NCBI GenBank assembly: GCA_938023905.1
Contig: CALJCO010000113.1
Location: forward strand, 1-31,761
Direction: 5' to 3'
DNA: 31,761 bases
Origin: an uncultured Collinsella sp.
Lineage (GTDB): Bacteria > Actinomycetota > Coriobacteriia > Coriobacteriales > Coriobacteriaceae
The translations under genes and the position numbers were made by a program. The notes under the pieces are model-generated. The model had not been told where the DNA came from and did no database searches. It saw only the letters and a list, made by a program, of their open reading frames with translations. Below are positions 1 through 7,806 of this stretch, in pieces. Position 1 is the first letter of the stretch. Each line of letters starts with the position of its first letter.

Positions 1-568
1 CGACCTTGATGCACTCTTCGGTGTCGCGACCGATGGCGTGCTCGGGCGCCTCGAGCGGCACGCTGGCGAGCTTGGCGGCGCGGGCGGCAAGCGCGTCCAT
101 GGAGATGCGGATGCCCGGTGCGATCGCTCCGCCAATGTAATAACCGTCCTCATCGATGACGTCGATATTGGTCGCGGTGCCAAAGTCCACCACGATTGCC
201 GGCGCGCCGTAGAAAGTTTCGGCCGCAACGGCGTTAGCGACGCGATCGGCGCCTACGGCCTGGGGACGCGCCGCGCGCAGCTTGGTCACCGCGGCCGTCT
301 GCGGCCCAATGACGATGGCGTCCGCGGCAATGCGGTCGGCCACGGCGTGCCACTCGCGCGAGAGCTGCGGCACCACGCCCGCAAAGGCGATCGCGTCGAC
401 CGCGTCGAGCGAAAGGCCGTACATCTTAAAGAAACCCATCAGGCGCACATGAATCTCGTCGGCGGTATAGGAGCGGTCGGTGGGCATGCGCCACGACTGC
501 ACCAGCTCGTCTCCGTCAAACAGGCCCATGGCCGTCTGCGTGTTTCCCATATCGATAGCGAGCAGCAT
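1..568 (-). CDS. coaX: Type III pantothenate kinase, 3'-truncated by window edge
   Basis: Reading the minus strand from ATG 568-566 gives about 189 residues with no stop before the window edge, so the C-terminus is missing. The protein opens MLLAIDMGNTQTAMG, the DxGNT phosphate-binding motif of CoaX. It continues with VGADRVANAVAA and VVDFGTATNIDVI, the second ATPase-like (ASKHA fold) motif, then GGAIAPGIRIS. CoaX phosphorylates pantothenate in the first step of coenzyme A synthesis in the cytoplasm; the type III family is not feedback-inhibited by CoA. A GGGAG Shine-Dalgarno lies just upstream of the ATG, and a TACAAT -10-like box lies at 610-605 on the minus strand. The family is recognised with high confidence from its motifs. 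Confidence 0.93.
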   Translation of the reverse strand, partial: MLLAIDMGNTQTAMGLFDGDELVQSWRMPTDRSYTADEIHVRLMGFFKMYGLSLDAVDAIAFAGVVPQLSREWHAVADRIAADAIVIGPQTAAVTKLRAARPQAVGADRVANAVAAETFYGAPAIVVDFGTATNIDVIDEDGYYIGGAIAPGIRISMDALAARAAKLASVPLEAPEHAIGRDTEECIKV

Positions 569-704
569 GTCTACTCCCAGTGTTGGCATAAAAGGACGCG
601 CACCATTGTATACGCGCCGTCGACGGCGCTCGGCCGCGATTCGTTTACGGTGATAGGGGCTGAGGGGTTTAAATGTGAAGGAATTATGCTCTACGAGATT
701 TTCC

Positions 705-733
705 TTGCCGTTTACCGAACTTCCGCGTAATAT
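705..733 (+). promoter_or_regulatory. Probable promoter of the initiator tRNA gene
   Basis: TTGCCG (705-710) and TAATAT (728-733) are separated by exactly 17 bp, and the -10 box ends about 31 nt before the mature tRNA 5' end. The stretch is AT-richer than its surroundings. Inferred from consensus similarity only. Confidence 0.55.
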
Positions 734-764
734 TCTTTCTTGCGCACATGAGGCGCCCAGACAT

Positions 765-841
765 TGCGGGGTGGAGCAGTCTGGTAGCTCGCCGGGCTCA
801 TAACCCGGAGGTCGTAGGTTCAAATCCTGCCCCCGCGACCA
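765..841 (+). tRNA. Initiator tRNA-fMet (anticodon CAT at 799-801)
   Basis: A full cloverleaf folds: acceptor 765-771/831-837, D stem 774-777/787-790, anticodon stem 792-796/804-808, T stem 814-818/826-830, discriminator A838 and an encoded CCA at 839-841. Initiator identity is shown by three consecutive G-C pairs next to the anticodon loop (GGG 794-796 / CCC 804-806) and by the A11-U24 pair in the D stem. Position 1-72 is a U-G wobble rather than the usual C-A mismatch, which still gives the weak end pair that initiators need. The gene stands alone, with its own promoter-like sequence and a terminator. Confidence 0.95.
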
Positions 842-850
842 AGAACTTGC

Positions 851-881
851 AGCTCGTCGGCCTAGCCGGCGAGCTTTTTTG
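851..881 (+). terminator. Rho-independent terminator of the tRNA gene
   Basis: GCTCGTCGGC (852-861) pairs with GCCGGCGAGC (865-874) through one G-T wobble around a 3-nt loop, followed by a run of six T. It starts 10 nt after the CCA end. Confidence 0.9.
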
Positions 882-928
882 TTATTCCGGGACCGTGTTT
901 TCGGTCCAATTCTCGGCCTCCCAAACAA

Positions 929-1150
929 AATCTCGATCTGTAACATCTAGACCCGATTTGGGCGGCTAGGTGTTACAGATCGAGATATACCGGTGGGCTG
1001 GGTCGTGTTTGTCTAAATCTGTAACACGAGGGACGGATTTTGCCGAGTTGTTGTTATAGATTGAGATTTTCTAGCAGGCGGGTCCCGTTTGTCTCGATCT
1101 GTAACAGTAAGACCCGGTTTTGCCGAGCAACTGTTACAGATTGAGACAAA
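929..1150. repeat. Three tandem ~80-bp palindromic repeat units
   Basis: Each unit has a left arm close to TCTCGATCTGTAACA and a right arm close to TGTTACAGATCGAGA. Unit 1 arms are 931-945/971-985 (perfect, extendable by one base each side). Unit 2 arms are 1012-1026/1052-1066 (one mismatch and one wobble). Unit 3 arms are 1088-1106/1132-1150 (19 bp, nearly perfect). Left arms are spaced 81 and 80 bp, as are right arms. Loops share a GACCCG..TTTTGCCGAG-like core. With 882-928 and 1151-1288 this fills the gap between the tRNA terminator and the reductase; nothing else is recognised there. This looks like a clustered REP/BIME-type repeat. Confidence 0.85.
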
Positions 1151-1288
1151 CCGACGGGCCGCCCCGCCCCATCCACCTGCCGCTACCTGCTGTCTGCCGA
1201 TTTCCGTTGCGCCACTGTGCTCCCATGCCATATCCTCTAGACAACTACGCGGCACCATCGCCGCCGCGCCTACAAGAGAGGAATGTCC

Positions 1289-3319
1289 ATGACCGCACCT
1301 GCATCCAAGCTGCTCCAGCCCATTACGGTTGGCCCCCTTGAGCTCAAGAACCGCATTATGTTCCCGCCGCTGACCACCGGCTACGAGGAGCGCGACGGTT
1401 CCATCGGCGAGCGCAGCCTGGCTTTTTACGAGCGCCTGGCCCGTGGCGGTGTGAGCTACATCGTCATCGGCGACGTCGCTCCCGTCATGACCGCGAGCCC
1501 CACGCCCAAGCTGGCGACCGACGCCCAGATCCCCACGTTTAAGGCGCTGGCCGACACCGTCCACAAGCACGGCGCCAAGGTCGCGCTGCAGCTGTTCCAC
1601 CCCGAGTACGATGTGCCCGGCGTCGGCCGCATGGTCATGGGCTCCATGGCCGCCGCCAAGGCCGCGCAGGAGGCCAAGGCCGCCGGCGACGAGGAGACCT
1701 TCGCCGCCAAGATGGCCGAGTCCAACGAGATTCGCAAGCAGGCCTACGCCAAACTGCACCACGACATGCAGCACTTTGTGAACGAGGCCACCGTGGAGCA
1801 ACTCACCCAGATCAAGGAGGCTATCGCCGCCTCGGCCGCCCGCGCACAGCAGGCCGGCATCGACGCCATCGAGGTTCACGGCGACCGTCTGGTGGGTTCG
1901 CTGTGCTCCGCGATCCTCAACAAGCGCACCGACGAGTACGGTGGCTCGTTCGAGAATCGCGTCCGTTATGCGCTGGAGGTCGTCGCCGCCATTAAGGAGG
2001 CCGCGCCGCAGCTGATGGTGGAGTACAAGCTCCCCGTGATCATGGAGAACCCCGACGGCACGCCGCGCGGCAAGGGTGGCCTGCAGCCCGACGAGGCCTG
2101 CGAGTTTGCCAAGCTGCTCGAGGGCGCGGGCATCGACATGATCCAGGTCGCGCAGGCCAACCACACCGGCAACATGGGCGACACCATTCCGCCCATGGGC
2201 GCCATGCCCTACAACTGGACGCTGCCCGTGGCCGAGCGCGTCAAGGCCCTGGTCTCCGTGCCGGTGGCAACCGTCGGCCGCGTTGTCTCGGTCGAGGCGG
2301 GCGAGAAGATCCTGGAAGACGGTTCGGCCGACATCGTCGCGTACGGCCGCTCGCTCATGTGCGACCCCGACATTGCGCTCAAGGCCGCCACGGGTGAGCC
2401 CATCCGCGAGTGCCTCAACTGCAACAAGGGTTGCGTCGATGCGATCCAAAACCGCCAGTACATCTCGTGCGTGCTCAATGCCGAGAACGGCGACGAGGCG
2501 ACCATCGCCATTAAGCCCGGCGAGGGCGACAAGAAGATCGCCGTGGTGGGCGGCGGTATTGCCGGCCTGGAGGCCGCACGCGTGGCGGCCAAGCGCGGCT
2601 ACGACGTGACCGTCTATGAGGCGAGCGATCATCTGGGCGGCCAGATTGTGCTGGCGGCCGCGCCTCCGCGCAAGGACGAGATCATGCGTTCGGTCGAGTA
2701 CTACGAGAAGATTCTGCCCGGCCTGGGCGTGAAGGTTGAGCTCAACCACGTCGCTAGCCCCGCGGACCTCAACGCCGCCGACGCCGCGATTGTGGCTGTG
2801 GGCGCACACGACGTGGCCATCCCCGTTCCGGGTGCCAACTCGGAGAAGGTCGTCTCGAGCTGGGACGTACTGGCCGGCAAGGTGGAGCTTACGGGCCGCG
2901 TCGCCGTCATTGGCGGTGGCCTGGTGGGCACCGAGACTGCCGAGTACCTGCTGCAGCACGGCTGCGAGGTGGCGATCGTGGAGATGCTCGACAAGATTGC
3001 CGCGGGCGAGTCCGAGACCATTCTGCCGCTGATTATGAGCGACTTTGCCGAGCACAACGTGGAGCAGCACGTGAAGACCCGCCTGACCGCCATTACCGAC
3101 GAGGGCGTTGAGGCCATTTGCACCACCGAGGACGGCGCCGAGGAGCCGATAAAAATCGCCTGCGATTACGTGGTGATGGCCGTGGGCTCCAAGGCCAACG
3201 CGTTTGACCTGGATGGCGTGACGGTGCCCGTGACCTGCGTGGGCGACTGCTCGGGCGAGCGCACCGCCGACATTGCGAGCGCCATTCGCACGGCGTATCA
3301 CGCGGCCAACGAGCTGTAG
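1289..3319 (+). CDS. NADH:flavin oxidoreductase of the Old Yellow Enzyme / 2,4-dienoyl-CoA reductase family
   Basis: A 676-residue protein with the trimethylamine dehydrogenase/2,4-dienoyl-CoA reductase architecture. An FMN-type TIM barrel covers about residues 8-360 (FPPLTTGY near residue 25; RTDEYGGSFENR). A [4Fe-4S] motif C-x2-C-x3-C-x11-C begins at Cys375. It is followed by FAD-type (VVGGGIAGLEAA, about 420) and NAD(P)-type (VIGGGLVGTETA, about 542) Rossmann motifs. Relatives reduce C=C bonds of enoyl-CoAs, bile-acid intermediates or other enoates, moving electrons from NAD(P)H through FAD and Fe-S to FMN. ATG 1289 is preferred over ATG 1283 because AGAGAGGA (1275-1282) is well spaced only from 1289. 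The substrate loop reads HGDRLVGS where relatives have HGAHGYL, so the substrate cannot be predicted. It is monocistronic. Confidence 0.88.
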   Translation: MTAPASKLLQPITVGPLELKNRIMFPPLTTGYEERDGSIGERSLAFYERLARGGVSYIVIGDVAPVMTASPTPKLATDAQIPTFKALADTVHKHGAKVALQLFHPEYDVPGVGRMVMGSMAAAKAAQEAKAAGDEETFAAKMAESNEIRKQAYAKLHHDMQHFVNEATVEQLTQIKEAIAASAARAQQAGIDAIEVHGDRLVGSLCSAILNKRTDEYGGSFENRVRYALEVVAAIKEAAPQLMVEYKLPVIMENPDGTPRGKGGLQPDEACEFAKLLEGAGIDMIQVAQANHTGNMGDTIPPMGAMPYNWTLPVAERVKALVSVPVATVGRVVSVEAGEKILEDGSADIVAYGRSLMCDPDIALKAATGEPIRECLNCNKGCVDAIQNRQYISCVLNAENGDEATIAIKPGEGDKKIAVVGGGIAGLEAARVAAKRGYDVTVYEASDHLGGQIVLAAAPPRKDEIMRSVEYYEKILPGLGVKVELNHVASPADLNAADAAIVAVGAHDVAIPVPGANSEKVVSSWDVLAGKVELTGRVAVIGGGLVGTETAEYLLQHGCEVAIVEMLDKIAAGESETILPLIMSDFAEHNVEQHVKTRLTAITDEGVEAICTTEDGAEEPIKIACDYVVMAVGSKANAFDLDGVTVPVTCVGDCSGERTADIASAIRTAYHAANEL

Positions 3320-3394
3320 TTGAACATCGCGGCCAGGCGGGGCGGTAGCACGGATCCGTCTCGCCCGGCTGTGTCCCGTCGGGTGTCAACCGGT

Positions 3395-3429
3395 GCGGGG
3401 CCTGCAAGCGCAGCAGGTCCCGCCCTTTT
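3395..3429 (+). terminator. Rho-independent terminator after the flavin reductase
   Basis: GCGGGGCCTGC (3395-3405) pairs with GCAGGTCCCGC (3413-3423), 11 bp with one wobble and a 7-nt loop. The sequence CCTTTTGTTTTG follows. Confidence 0.85.
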
Positions 3430-3435
3430 GTTTTG

Positions 3436-3758
3436 CTCCGGTGGATGGCAATGCGCGGTAATCATGAGGAGTGAGGACGTCTACTGCCTTGCAGATCACT
3501 CAAAATTATTGGGGGAGGGGTTAATAACTATATCCTCTATACCAAAGGACATAAAGAGATGTCAATTTTGTTGACAAGCGAATGACGATTAGCTGCGAGT
3601 CAGCTACCAGCGTAAATAATCGATAAAGAAATGTCGTAATTTGGTGCCAAATGCCCAGATAACGCCGCGTCTATTTTAATTAACTGCTTTGAGCAAACAG
3701 CAAAATGCTACTATCTAACATGCACGTAAGAAAGCAGATTAACGGTTAAGGCTAAGAA
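3436..3758. promoter_or_regulatory. AT-rich regulatory region upstream of the HTH gene, with several dyads
   Basis: This stretch is much AT-richer than its neighbours and has no convincing gene. It holds three inverted repeats: TGTCAA/TTGACA at 3560-3565/3571-3576, a TAGCTG..CAGCTA hairpin about 3590-3606, and ATTTGG-TG-CCAAAT at 3639-3652. A weak promoter candidate is TTGAGC 3689-3694 with TATCTA 3712-3717 (17-bp spacer). The dyads could be operators, possibly for the HTH protein encoded next, or remnants of a mobile element. A 36-codon open frame from 3467 lacks a ribosome binding site. Confidence 0.45.
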
Positions 3759-4163
3759 GTGGCAGGTATGTCGGAAGCAACTAGGACTCGCACGCATGCG
3801 CCTGAGATTAGGCAGCGCGCCGTCGAGATCCTCCAAGAGGGGGTCGGTCATCGCGCCCTTGCCGCGGAGCTTGGCATTCCCCAGGCCACGGCTCGTCAGT
3901 GGGCCCGCGCGTATGCCGTGGGCGGTGCCGACGCCGTTCTCAACGCCGGTTCGCATCATCGCACCTATTCGTACGAAGTTAAGCTCGCCGTGGTCAAGGA
4001 CCGCTTGGAAAACGGCTTAACGGTTCGCGAGGCCATGATCAAGCACAAGATTCCCAGCGAGTCTTCGGTCAAGGCTTGGTGCCGTCAGTACCGCGAGAGC
4101 GGTGAGTCCGCGCTGGTCGATAAGCCGCGCGGCCGCAAGCCGCGCGTTAAAAAGGCGGAATAG
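3759..4163 (+). CDS. Solitary double helix-turn-helix protein, IS3/IS150 OrfA-like
   Basis: A 134-residue basic protein with two HTH units. The first spans about residues 14-55 (APEIRQRAVEIL, then ALAAELGIPQATARQWARAY). The second spans about 65-115 (YEVKLAVVKDRLENGLTVREA, then SESSVKAWCRQYRESG). It ends in the positively charged tail DKPRGRKPRVKKAE. This is the layout of the first ORF (OrfA/InsJ) of IS3-group insertion sequences, where it binds the element's ends. No OrfB with a DDE domain follows and no flanking element ends were recognised. It may be a domesticated transcription factor or a remnant. GTG 3759 has AAGG 8 nt upstream; ATG 3768 is an alternative start. The gene directly precedes the ech operon but has its own terminator. 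Confidence 0.8.
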   Translation: MAGMSEATRTRTHAPEIRQRAVEILQEGVGHRALAAELGIPQATARQWARAYAVGGADAVLNAGSHHRTYSYEVKLAVVKDRLENGLTVREAMIKHKIPSESSVKAWCRQYRESGESALVDKPRGRKPRVKKAE

Positions 4164-4175
4164 CAAACGGGATGG

Positions 4176-4198
4176 TGCGCCCACAGGGGCGCATTTTT
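4176..4198 (+). terminator. Rho-independent terminator after the HTH gene
   Basis: TGCGCCC (4176-4182) pairs with GGGCGCA (4187-4193) around a 4-nt loop and is followed by TTTTT. It separates the HTH gene from the hydrogenase operon. Confidence 0.85.
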
Positions 4199-4344
4199 CT
4201 TGCCGCCCCTCTACTCCAATGCGGACAGACTCCTTGCCCCGTGCGCCTAAAACTCCCCAGTTGACCGAAAACCTGCCGCCGCTACTCCTCAACTGAGCTA
4301 TAACGTTAAACAATTGCAGCGTTTTTGCATGGGGGAGTGATGGT

Positions 4345-7227
4345 ATGACGCTACTGTATTTCCTTACCCTGTTTCCGCTGGTACCGGCGCTGGGCATGCT
4401 GCTCGCGCGTGGTGACCGCGCCCGCGATGCGCTAGGGCTTGTAGGCTCTGGCATCATTATGGCGGTGACGGTTGTAGTCGCCGTCATGTTTTTTGACACG
4501 GGCCCGCAGAGCTTCGAGGTGGCACCGGGCACCTCGCATGTGCTCTCGATCATCAGCTCCGTCATCGACGTGATCCTGTGCGCCGTCATCCTGTACAACG
4601 CGCGTAAATATAAGAGCACGCTCACCACGGTGCTCGGCATAGTCCAGCTGGTGGGCTCGCTCGCCTTTGCAGCCATGACGCTGCCCGCGGCCGAAGCCGT
4701 CACCGCGACGCCGCTCTACCTGGACTACATGAGTGTGATCATGGTCCTCGCGGTCGGTATCGTCGGCAGCCTAATCTGCGTGTATGCCCTGGGCTACATG
4801 AAGGACTTCCAGGCTCATGACGAGCACGAGGCTGCGCTGCGCGGGCAGACCGCGCCCGACCGTCGCCCGCAGTTCCTGGCGCTTATGTTTCTATTCCTCT
4901 CGGCCATGTTCGTCATCGTGACGAGCGACAACCTTGAGTGGCTGTTCTGTGGCTGGGAAATCACCACCGTGTGCTCGTTCCTCATGATTGGCTACACGCG
5001 CACGCCCGAGGCCATCAAGAACGCCTTTACCCAGATCATCCTCAACATGCTGGGCGGCATCGCGTTTTTGGCCGGACTCATGTATCTGCACGTTAACGGC
5101 ATGCCGCTGACCATCTCGGGCATGATCGAGCTTTCCGGCGCCGGAACCGCGCAGTCCGCGCTGCTAGTGATGCCGGTCGTCCTGCTGTCGCTCGCCGCAC
5201 TCACCAAGGCCGCACAGATGCCGTTCCACACCTGGCTGCTCGGCGCCATGGTTGCCCCCACGCCCACGAGCGCCCTGCTGCACTCGTCAACCATGGTCAA
5301 AGCCGGCGTGTTCCTGATGGTCAAGCTGAGCCCGCTCTATGCCATCTATCCTGTGACCGGCTTTATGGTCACGAGTGTGGGCGCCATCACGTTTTTGCTC
5401 GCTGCCCTCATGGCCATCTCGCAGAGCAACGCCAAACGCGTGCTCGCGTACTCCACCATTTCCAACTTGGGCCTCATCAGCGCCTGCTTGGGTGTCGGCG
5501 CGCCCGAGGCCGTGTGGGCCGCCATCTTCCTGATCCTGTTCCACACGGTGGCAAAGTCGCTGCTGTTCCTGTGCGTGGGCACGGCCGAGCATCATATCGG
5601 CAGCCGCGATATCGAGGACATGGACGGTATGTTCAGCCGCATGCCGCACCTGACGCGCCTGATGATGCTGGGCATCATGGGCATGTTTGTGGCGCCGTTT
5701 GGCATGCTCGTGTCCAAGTGGGGCGCCCTGGTGGCGTTTGCGCAGACCGGCAACGTGCTCATGATCATGGTGCTTGCCTTTGGCTCGGCCGCGACCTTCT
5801 TCTTCTGGGGCAAGTGGCTTGCCAAGCTTTCGGGCGTCGATCCCACGGCCCAAAACGTTGAGGTCAATGTCCATAAGACCGAATGGATGGCGCTCAACAC
5901 CATCGCCGCGCTGCTGATTCTGTGCTGCGTGGCGTTCCCGGTTATCTCGAGCGGTCTGGTGTCGCCTTACTTGGCCATGGTGTTTGGACGCGTGCCGTAC
6001 GTTATTGGCAAGGACGCCATGTATCTGATGGTGGTTATCGTGGCGTTTATCGCCGTGGTGCTGCTGACTTCATTCCGCGTGAGCAACAAACCGCACGTAA
6101 ACGTATATCTTTCGGGCGTGGGAACCGACAATTACCGTCATTTCCGCGGCTCGATGGGGCACGAGGTGAAGGCCGAAAAGCGCAATTGGTACTCGGAGGA
6201 CGCCCTTGGCGAGAAGCGTATTGGCCCCGCGGGTAGCGTCGTGTGCTGCAGCATTATCTTGTTTGCGCTGCTGTGCTGCGCGTGGATTGGGCCCGAGCGG
6301 CTTGCCATGAGCGCGCCCTCGGTGCTGCGCGGTAAGTATTTCGAAGGCTCGGGTGTCGTGGGTATTTTTATTGGCACCGTGGTGTTTGCCCTGCTGGCGC
6401 CGCTTGTGGGCGGCCTGATCGACGGTCTTGACCGTAAACTTTCGGCTCGCATGCAGGGCCGCGTGGGCCCGCGCCTGCTGCAGCCCTTCTACGACGTTGC
6501 CAAGCTGCTGCGCAAGGCCCCTGCCAGCGTAAACACCATGGACGACACCTATATGGCGTGCGCGCTCATCTTTACCGTCGTGGGCGGCGGCATCTTTGTG
6601 TCGGGCTCCAATACGCTGCTGTGCGCCTTTATGGTTACGCTCGCCGCGATCTTTGTGGTGCTGGCGTCCGCTTCGACGCAAAGCCCGTTTGCCCAGGTCG
6701 GTGCCGACCGCGAGCTGCTGCAGGTTATGAGTTACGAGCCCGCCGTTTTGCTGATGAGTGTGGGCCTGTACCTTGCCACCGACAGCTTCGACTCCATCGC
6801 CGTGACGGGGCAGTCGGCCCCCATCATCGTGTACAGCGCGCCCATTTTCCTCGCACTGCTCGCGGTGCTTACCATCAAGCTGCGCAAGTCGCCGTTTGAC
6901 CTTTCGTACTCACATCACGCGCATCAGGAGATTGTCCAGGGCGTCGCCACCGAGATGAGCGGCGGCACGCTGGCCAAGATGACCCTTATGCACTGGTGCG
7001 AGACCGTGCTGTTTTTGATGTGGGTGGGCATGTTCTTTGTCTGGGACAACCCGGTGAGCTGGGTCGTAGCCCTGGTCGTGATGGTCGCGACGTATTTTGT
7101 CGAGGTGCTGATCGATAACACCTTTGCCCGCAGTACCTGGCGCAGCTGCTTTAAGCTCGGTTGGGGCGTGGCGCTGGTGTTTGGCCTGCTCAACCTTATG
7201 CCCATCCTCGTCGACGTGTTTATTTAG
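4345..7227 (+). CDS. Fused EchA-EchB membrane subunit of Ech-type [NiFe]-hydrogenase
   Basis: A 960-residue membrane protein. Residues 1 to about 665 are a NuoL/HyfB/EchA-type ion-pumping subunit with many membrane helices. They include the conserved Glu in WEITT (about 205), TKAAQMPFHTWL with the helix-7 Lys (about 288), LLHSSTMVKAG, and HTVAKSLLF. From about 670 the sequence becomes NuoH/HycD/EchB-like: DRKLSARMQGRVGPRLLQPF, a Glu-rich cytoplasmic loop (VGADRELLQVMSYEPA), and RKSPFDLSYSHHAHQEIVQG. The two parts match the usual sizes of separate EchA (about 640) and EchB (about 290), so this is a complete in-frame fusion with no internal start or stop. GGGGGAG (4331-4337) is well spaced from ATG 4345; the nearer ATG 4340 stops at once. 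The protein would anchor the complex and translocate H+ or Na+. Confidence 0.9.
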   Translation: MTLLYFLTLFPLVPALGMLLARGDRARDALGLVGSGIIMAVTVVVAVMFFDTGPQSFEVAPGTSHVLSIISSVIDVILCAVILYNARKYKSTLTTVLGIVQLVGSLAFAAMTLPAAEAVTATPLYLDYMSVIMVLAVGIVGSLICVYALGYMKDFQAHDEHEAALRGQTAPDRRPQFLALMFLFLSAMFVIVTSDNLEWLFCGWEITTVCSFLMIGYTRTPEAIKNAFTQIILNMLGGIAFLAGLMYLHVNGMPLTISGMIELSGAGTAQSALLVMPVVLLSLAALTKAAQMPFHTWLLGAMVAPTPTSALLHSSTMVKAGVFLMVKLSPLYAIYPVTGFMVTSVGAITFLLAALMAISQSNAKRVLAYSTISNLGLISACLGVGAPEAVWAAIFLILFHTVAKSLLFLCVGTAEHHIGSRDIEDMDGMFSRMPHLTRLMMLGIMGMFVAPFGMLVSKWGALVAFAQTGNVLMIMVLAFGSAATFFFWGKWLAKLSGVDPTAQNVEVNVHKTEWMALNTIAALLILCCVAFPVISSGLVSPYLAMVFGRVPYVIGKDAMYLMVVIVAFIAVVLLTSFRVSNKPHVNVYLSGVGTDNYRHFRGSMGHEVKAEKRNWYSEDALGEKRIGPAGSVVCCSIILFALLCCAWIGPERLAMSAPSVLRGKYFEGSGVVGIFIGTVVFALLAPLVGGLIDGLDRKLSARMQGRVGPRLLQPFYDVAKLLRKAPASVNTMDDTYMACALIFTVVGGGIFVSGSNTLLCAFMVTLAAIFVVLASASTQSPFAQVGADRELLQVMSYEPAVLLMSVGLYLATDSFDSIAVTGQSAPIIVYSAPIFLALLAVLTIKLRKSPFDLSYSHHAHQEIVQGVATEMSGGTLAKMTLMHWCETVLFLMWVGMFFVWDNPVSWVVALVVMVATYFVEVLIDNTFARSTWRSCFKLGWGVALVFGLLNLMPILVDVFI

Positions 7228-7239
7228 GAGGCGGCATCC

Positions 7240-7806
7240 ATGGATCATAAAATGTCGCGCTCGCCGTGGGTTATTCATTACGACGGCTCGAGCTGCAACG
7301 GATGCGATATCGAGGTGCTGGCCTCGCTCACGCCGCTGTTCGATGCGGAGCGCTTTGGCGTGGTCAATACCGGCAACCCCAAGCATGCGGACATCTTTTT
7401 GGTGACGGGTTCGGTTAACGCGCAGAACCTGCCCGTCGTGCGTCAGATTTACAACCAGATGCTCGAGCCCAAGTGCGTGGTGGCGTGCGGTATCTGCGCG
7501 TGCTCGGGCGGCGTGTTCCGCGATGCCTATAACGTAATCGGCGGTGTGGACCGCGCGATTCCCGTGGATGTGTACGCGCCCGGGTGCGCCATTCGTCCCG
7601 AGACCGTGATCGATGCCATTGTGGAGGCGTGCGGCATCCTGGATCAGAAGGAGGCCGCGATGCGTGCTGGCGGTGACCCGCTCACCGTGGGCGGTGCCGC
7701 AACCTGGGACGGTGGCGTTGAGCTGGGCGAGGACGGGTTTGTGGCCGCGGGGGCCGGGACTGATGGTGCCGGTGACGCGCCTGTCGCTGCAAAGGAGGCC
7801 GAGTAA
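7240..7806 (+). CDS. echC: Ech hydrogenase small subunit (EchC / NuoB-like)
   Basis: A 188-residue NuoB/small-hydrogenase-subunit homologue that carries the proximal [4Fe-4S] cluster relaying electrons to the NiFe site. Visible ligands are C19 and C22 (SSCNGCDIE), C86 in GICACSGG and C116 in APGCAIRPE, the expected four-cysteine pattern. The core ends near residue 140; the last 45 or so residues are Gly/Ala/Asp-rich and probably disordered. The start has a strong AGGAGG (7227-7232) that overlaps the stop of the fused membrane subunit, so translation is probably coupled. Its stop TAA (7804-7806) shares one base with the next start. Confidence 0.92.
   Translation: MDHKMSRSPWVIHYDGSSCNGCDIEVLASLTPLFDAERFGVVNTGNPKHADIFLVTGSVNAQNLPVVRQIYNQMLEPKCVVACGICACSGGVFRDAYNVIGGVDRAIPVDVYAPGCAIRPETVIDAIVEACGILDQKEAAMRAGGDPLTVGGAATWDGGVELGEDGFVAAGAGTDGAGDAPVAAKEAE

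Noticed and set aside
929..1150. CRISPR array
   Set aside because: The ~80-bp period is longer than CRISPR units, the repeats are palindromic pairs, the spacers are related to each other, and no cas gene is nearby.
1013..3301. Long open frame on the minus strand (762 codons)
   Set aside because: It lies antisense to the flavin reductase, which has full motifs and a proper start. The translation is His/Arg/Gly/Val-rich without domains, as expected of a GC-rich shadow frame.
3467..3577. 36-codon frame MRSEDVYCLADHSK... in the AT-rich gap
   Set aside because: No Shine-Dalgarno, no known motif, and it overlaps operator-like dyads. Not supported as a gene.
3759..4163. Complete IS3-family insertion sequence
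   Set aside because: No OrfB/DDE transposase, no flanking inverted repeats and no target duplication were found; a terminator follows the single gene.
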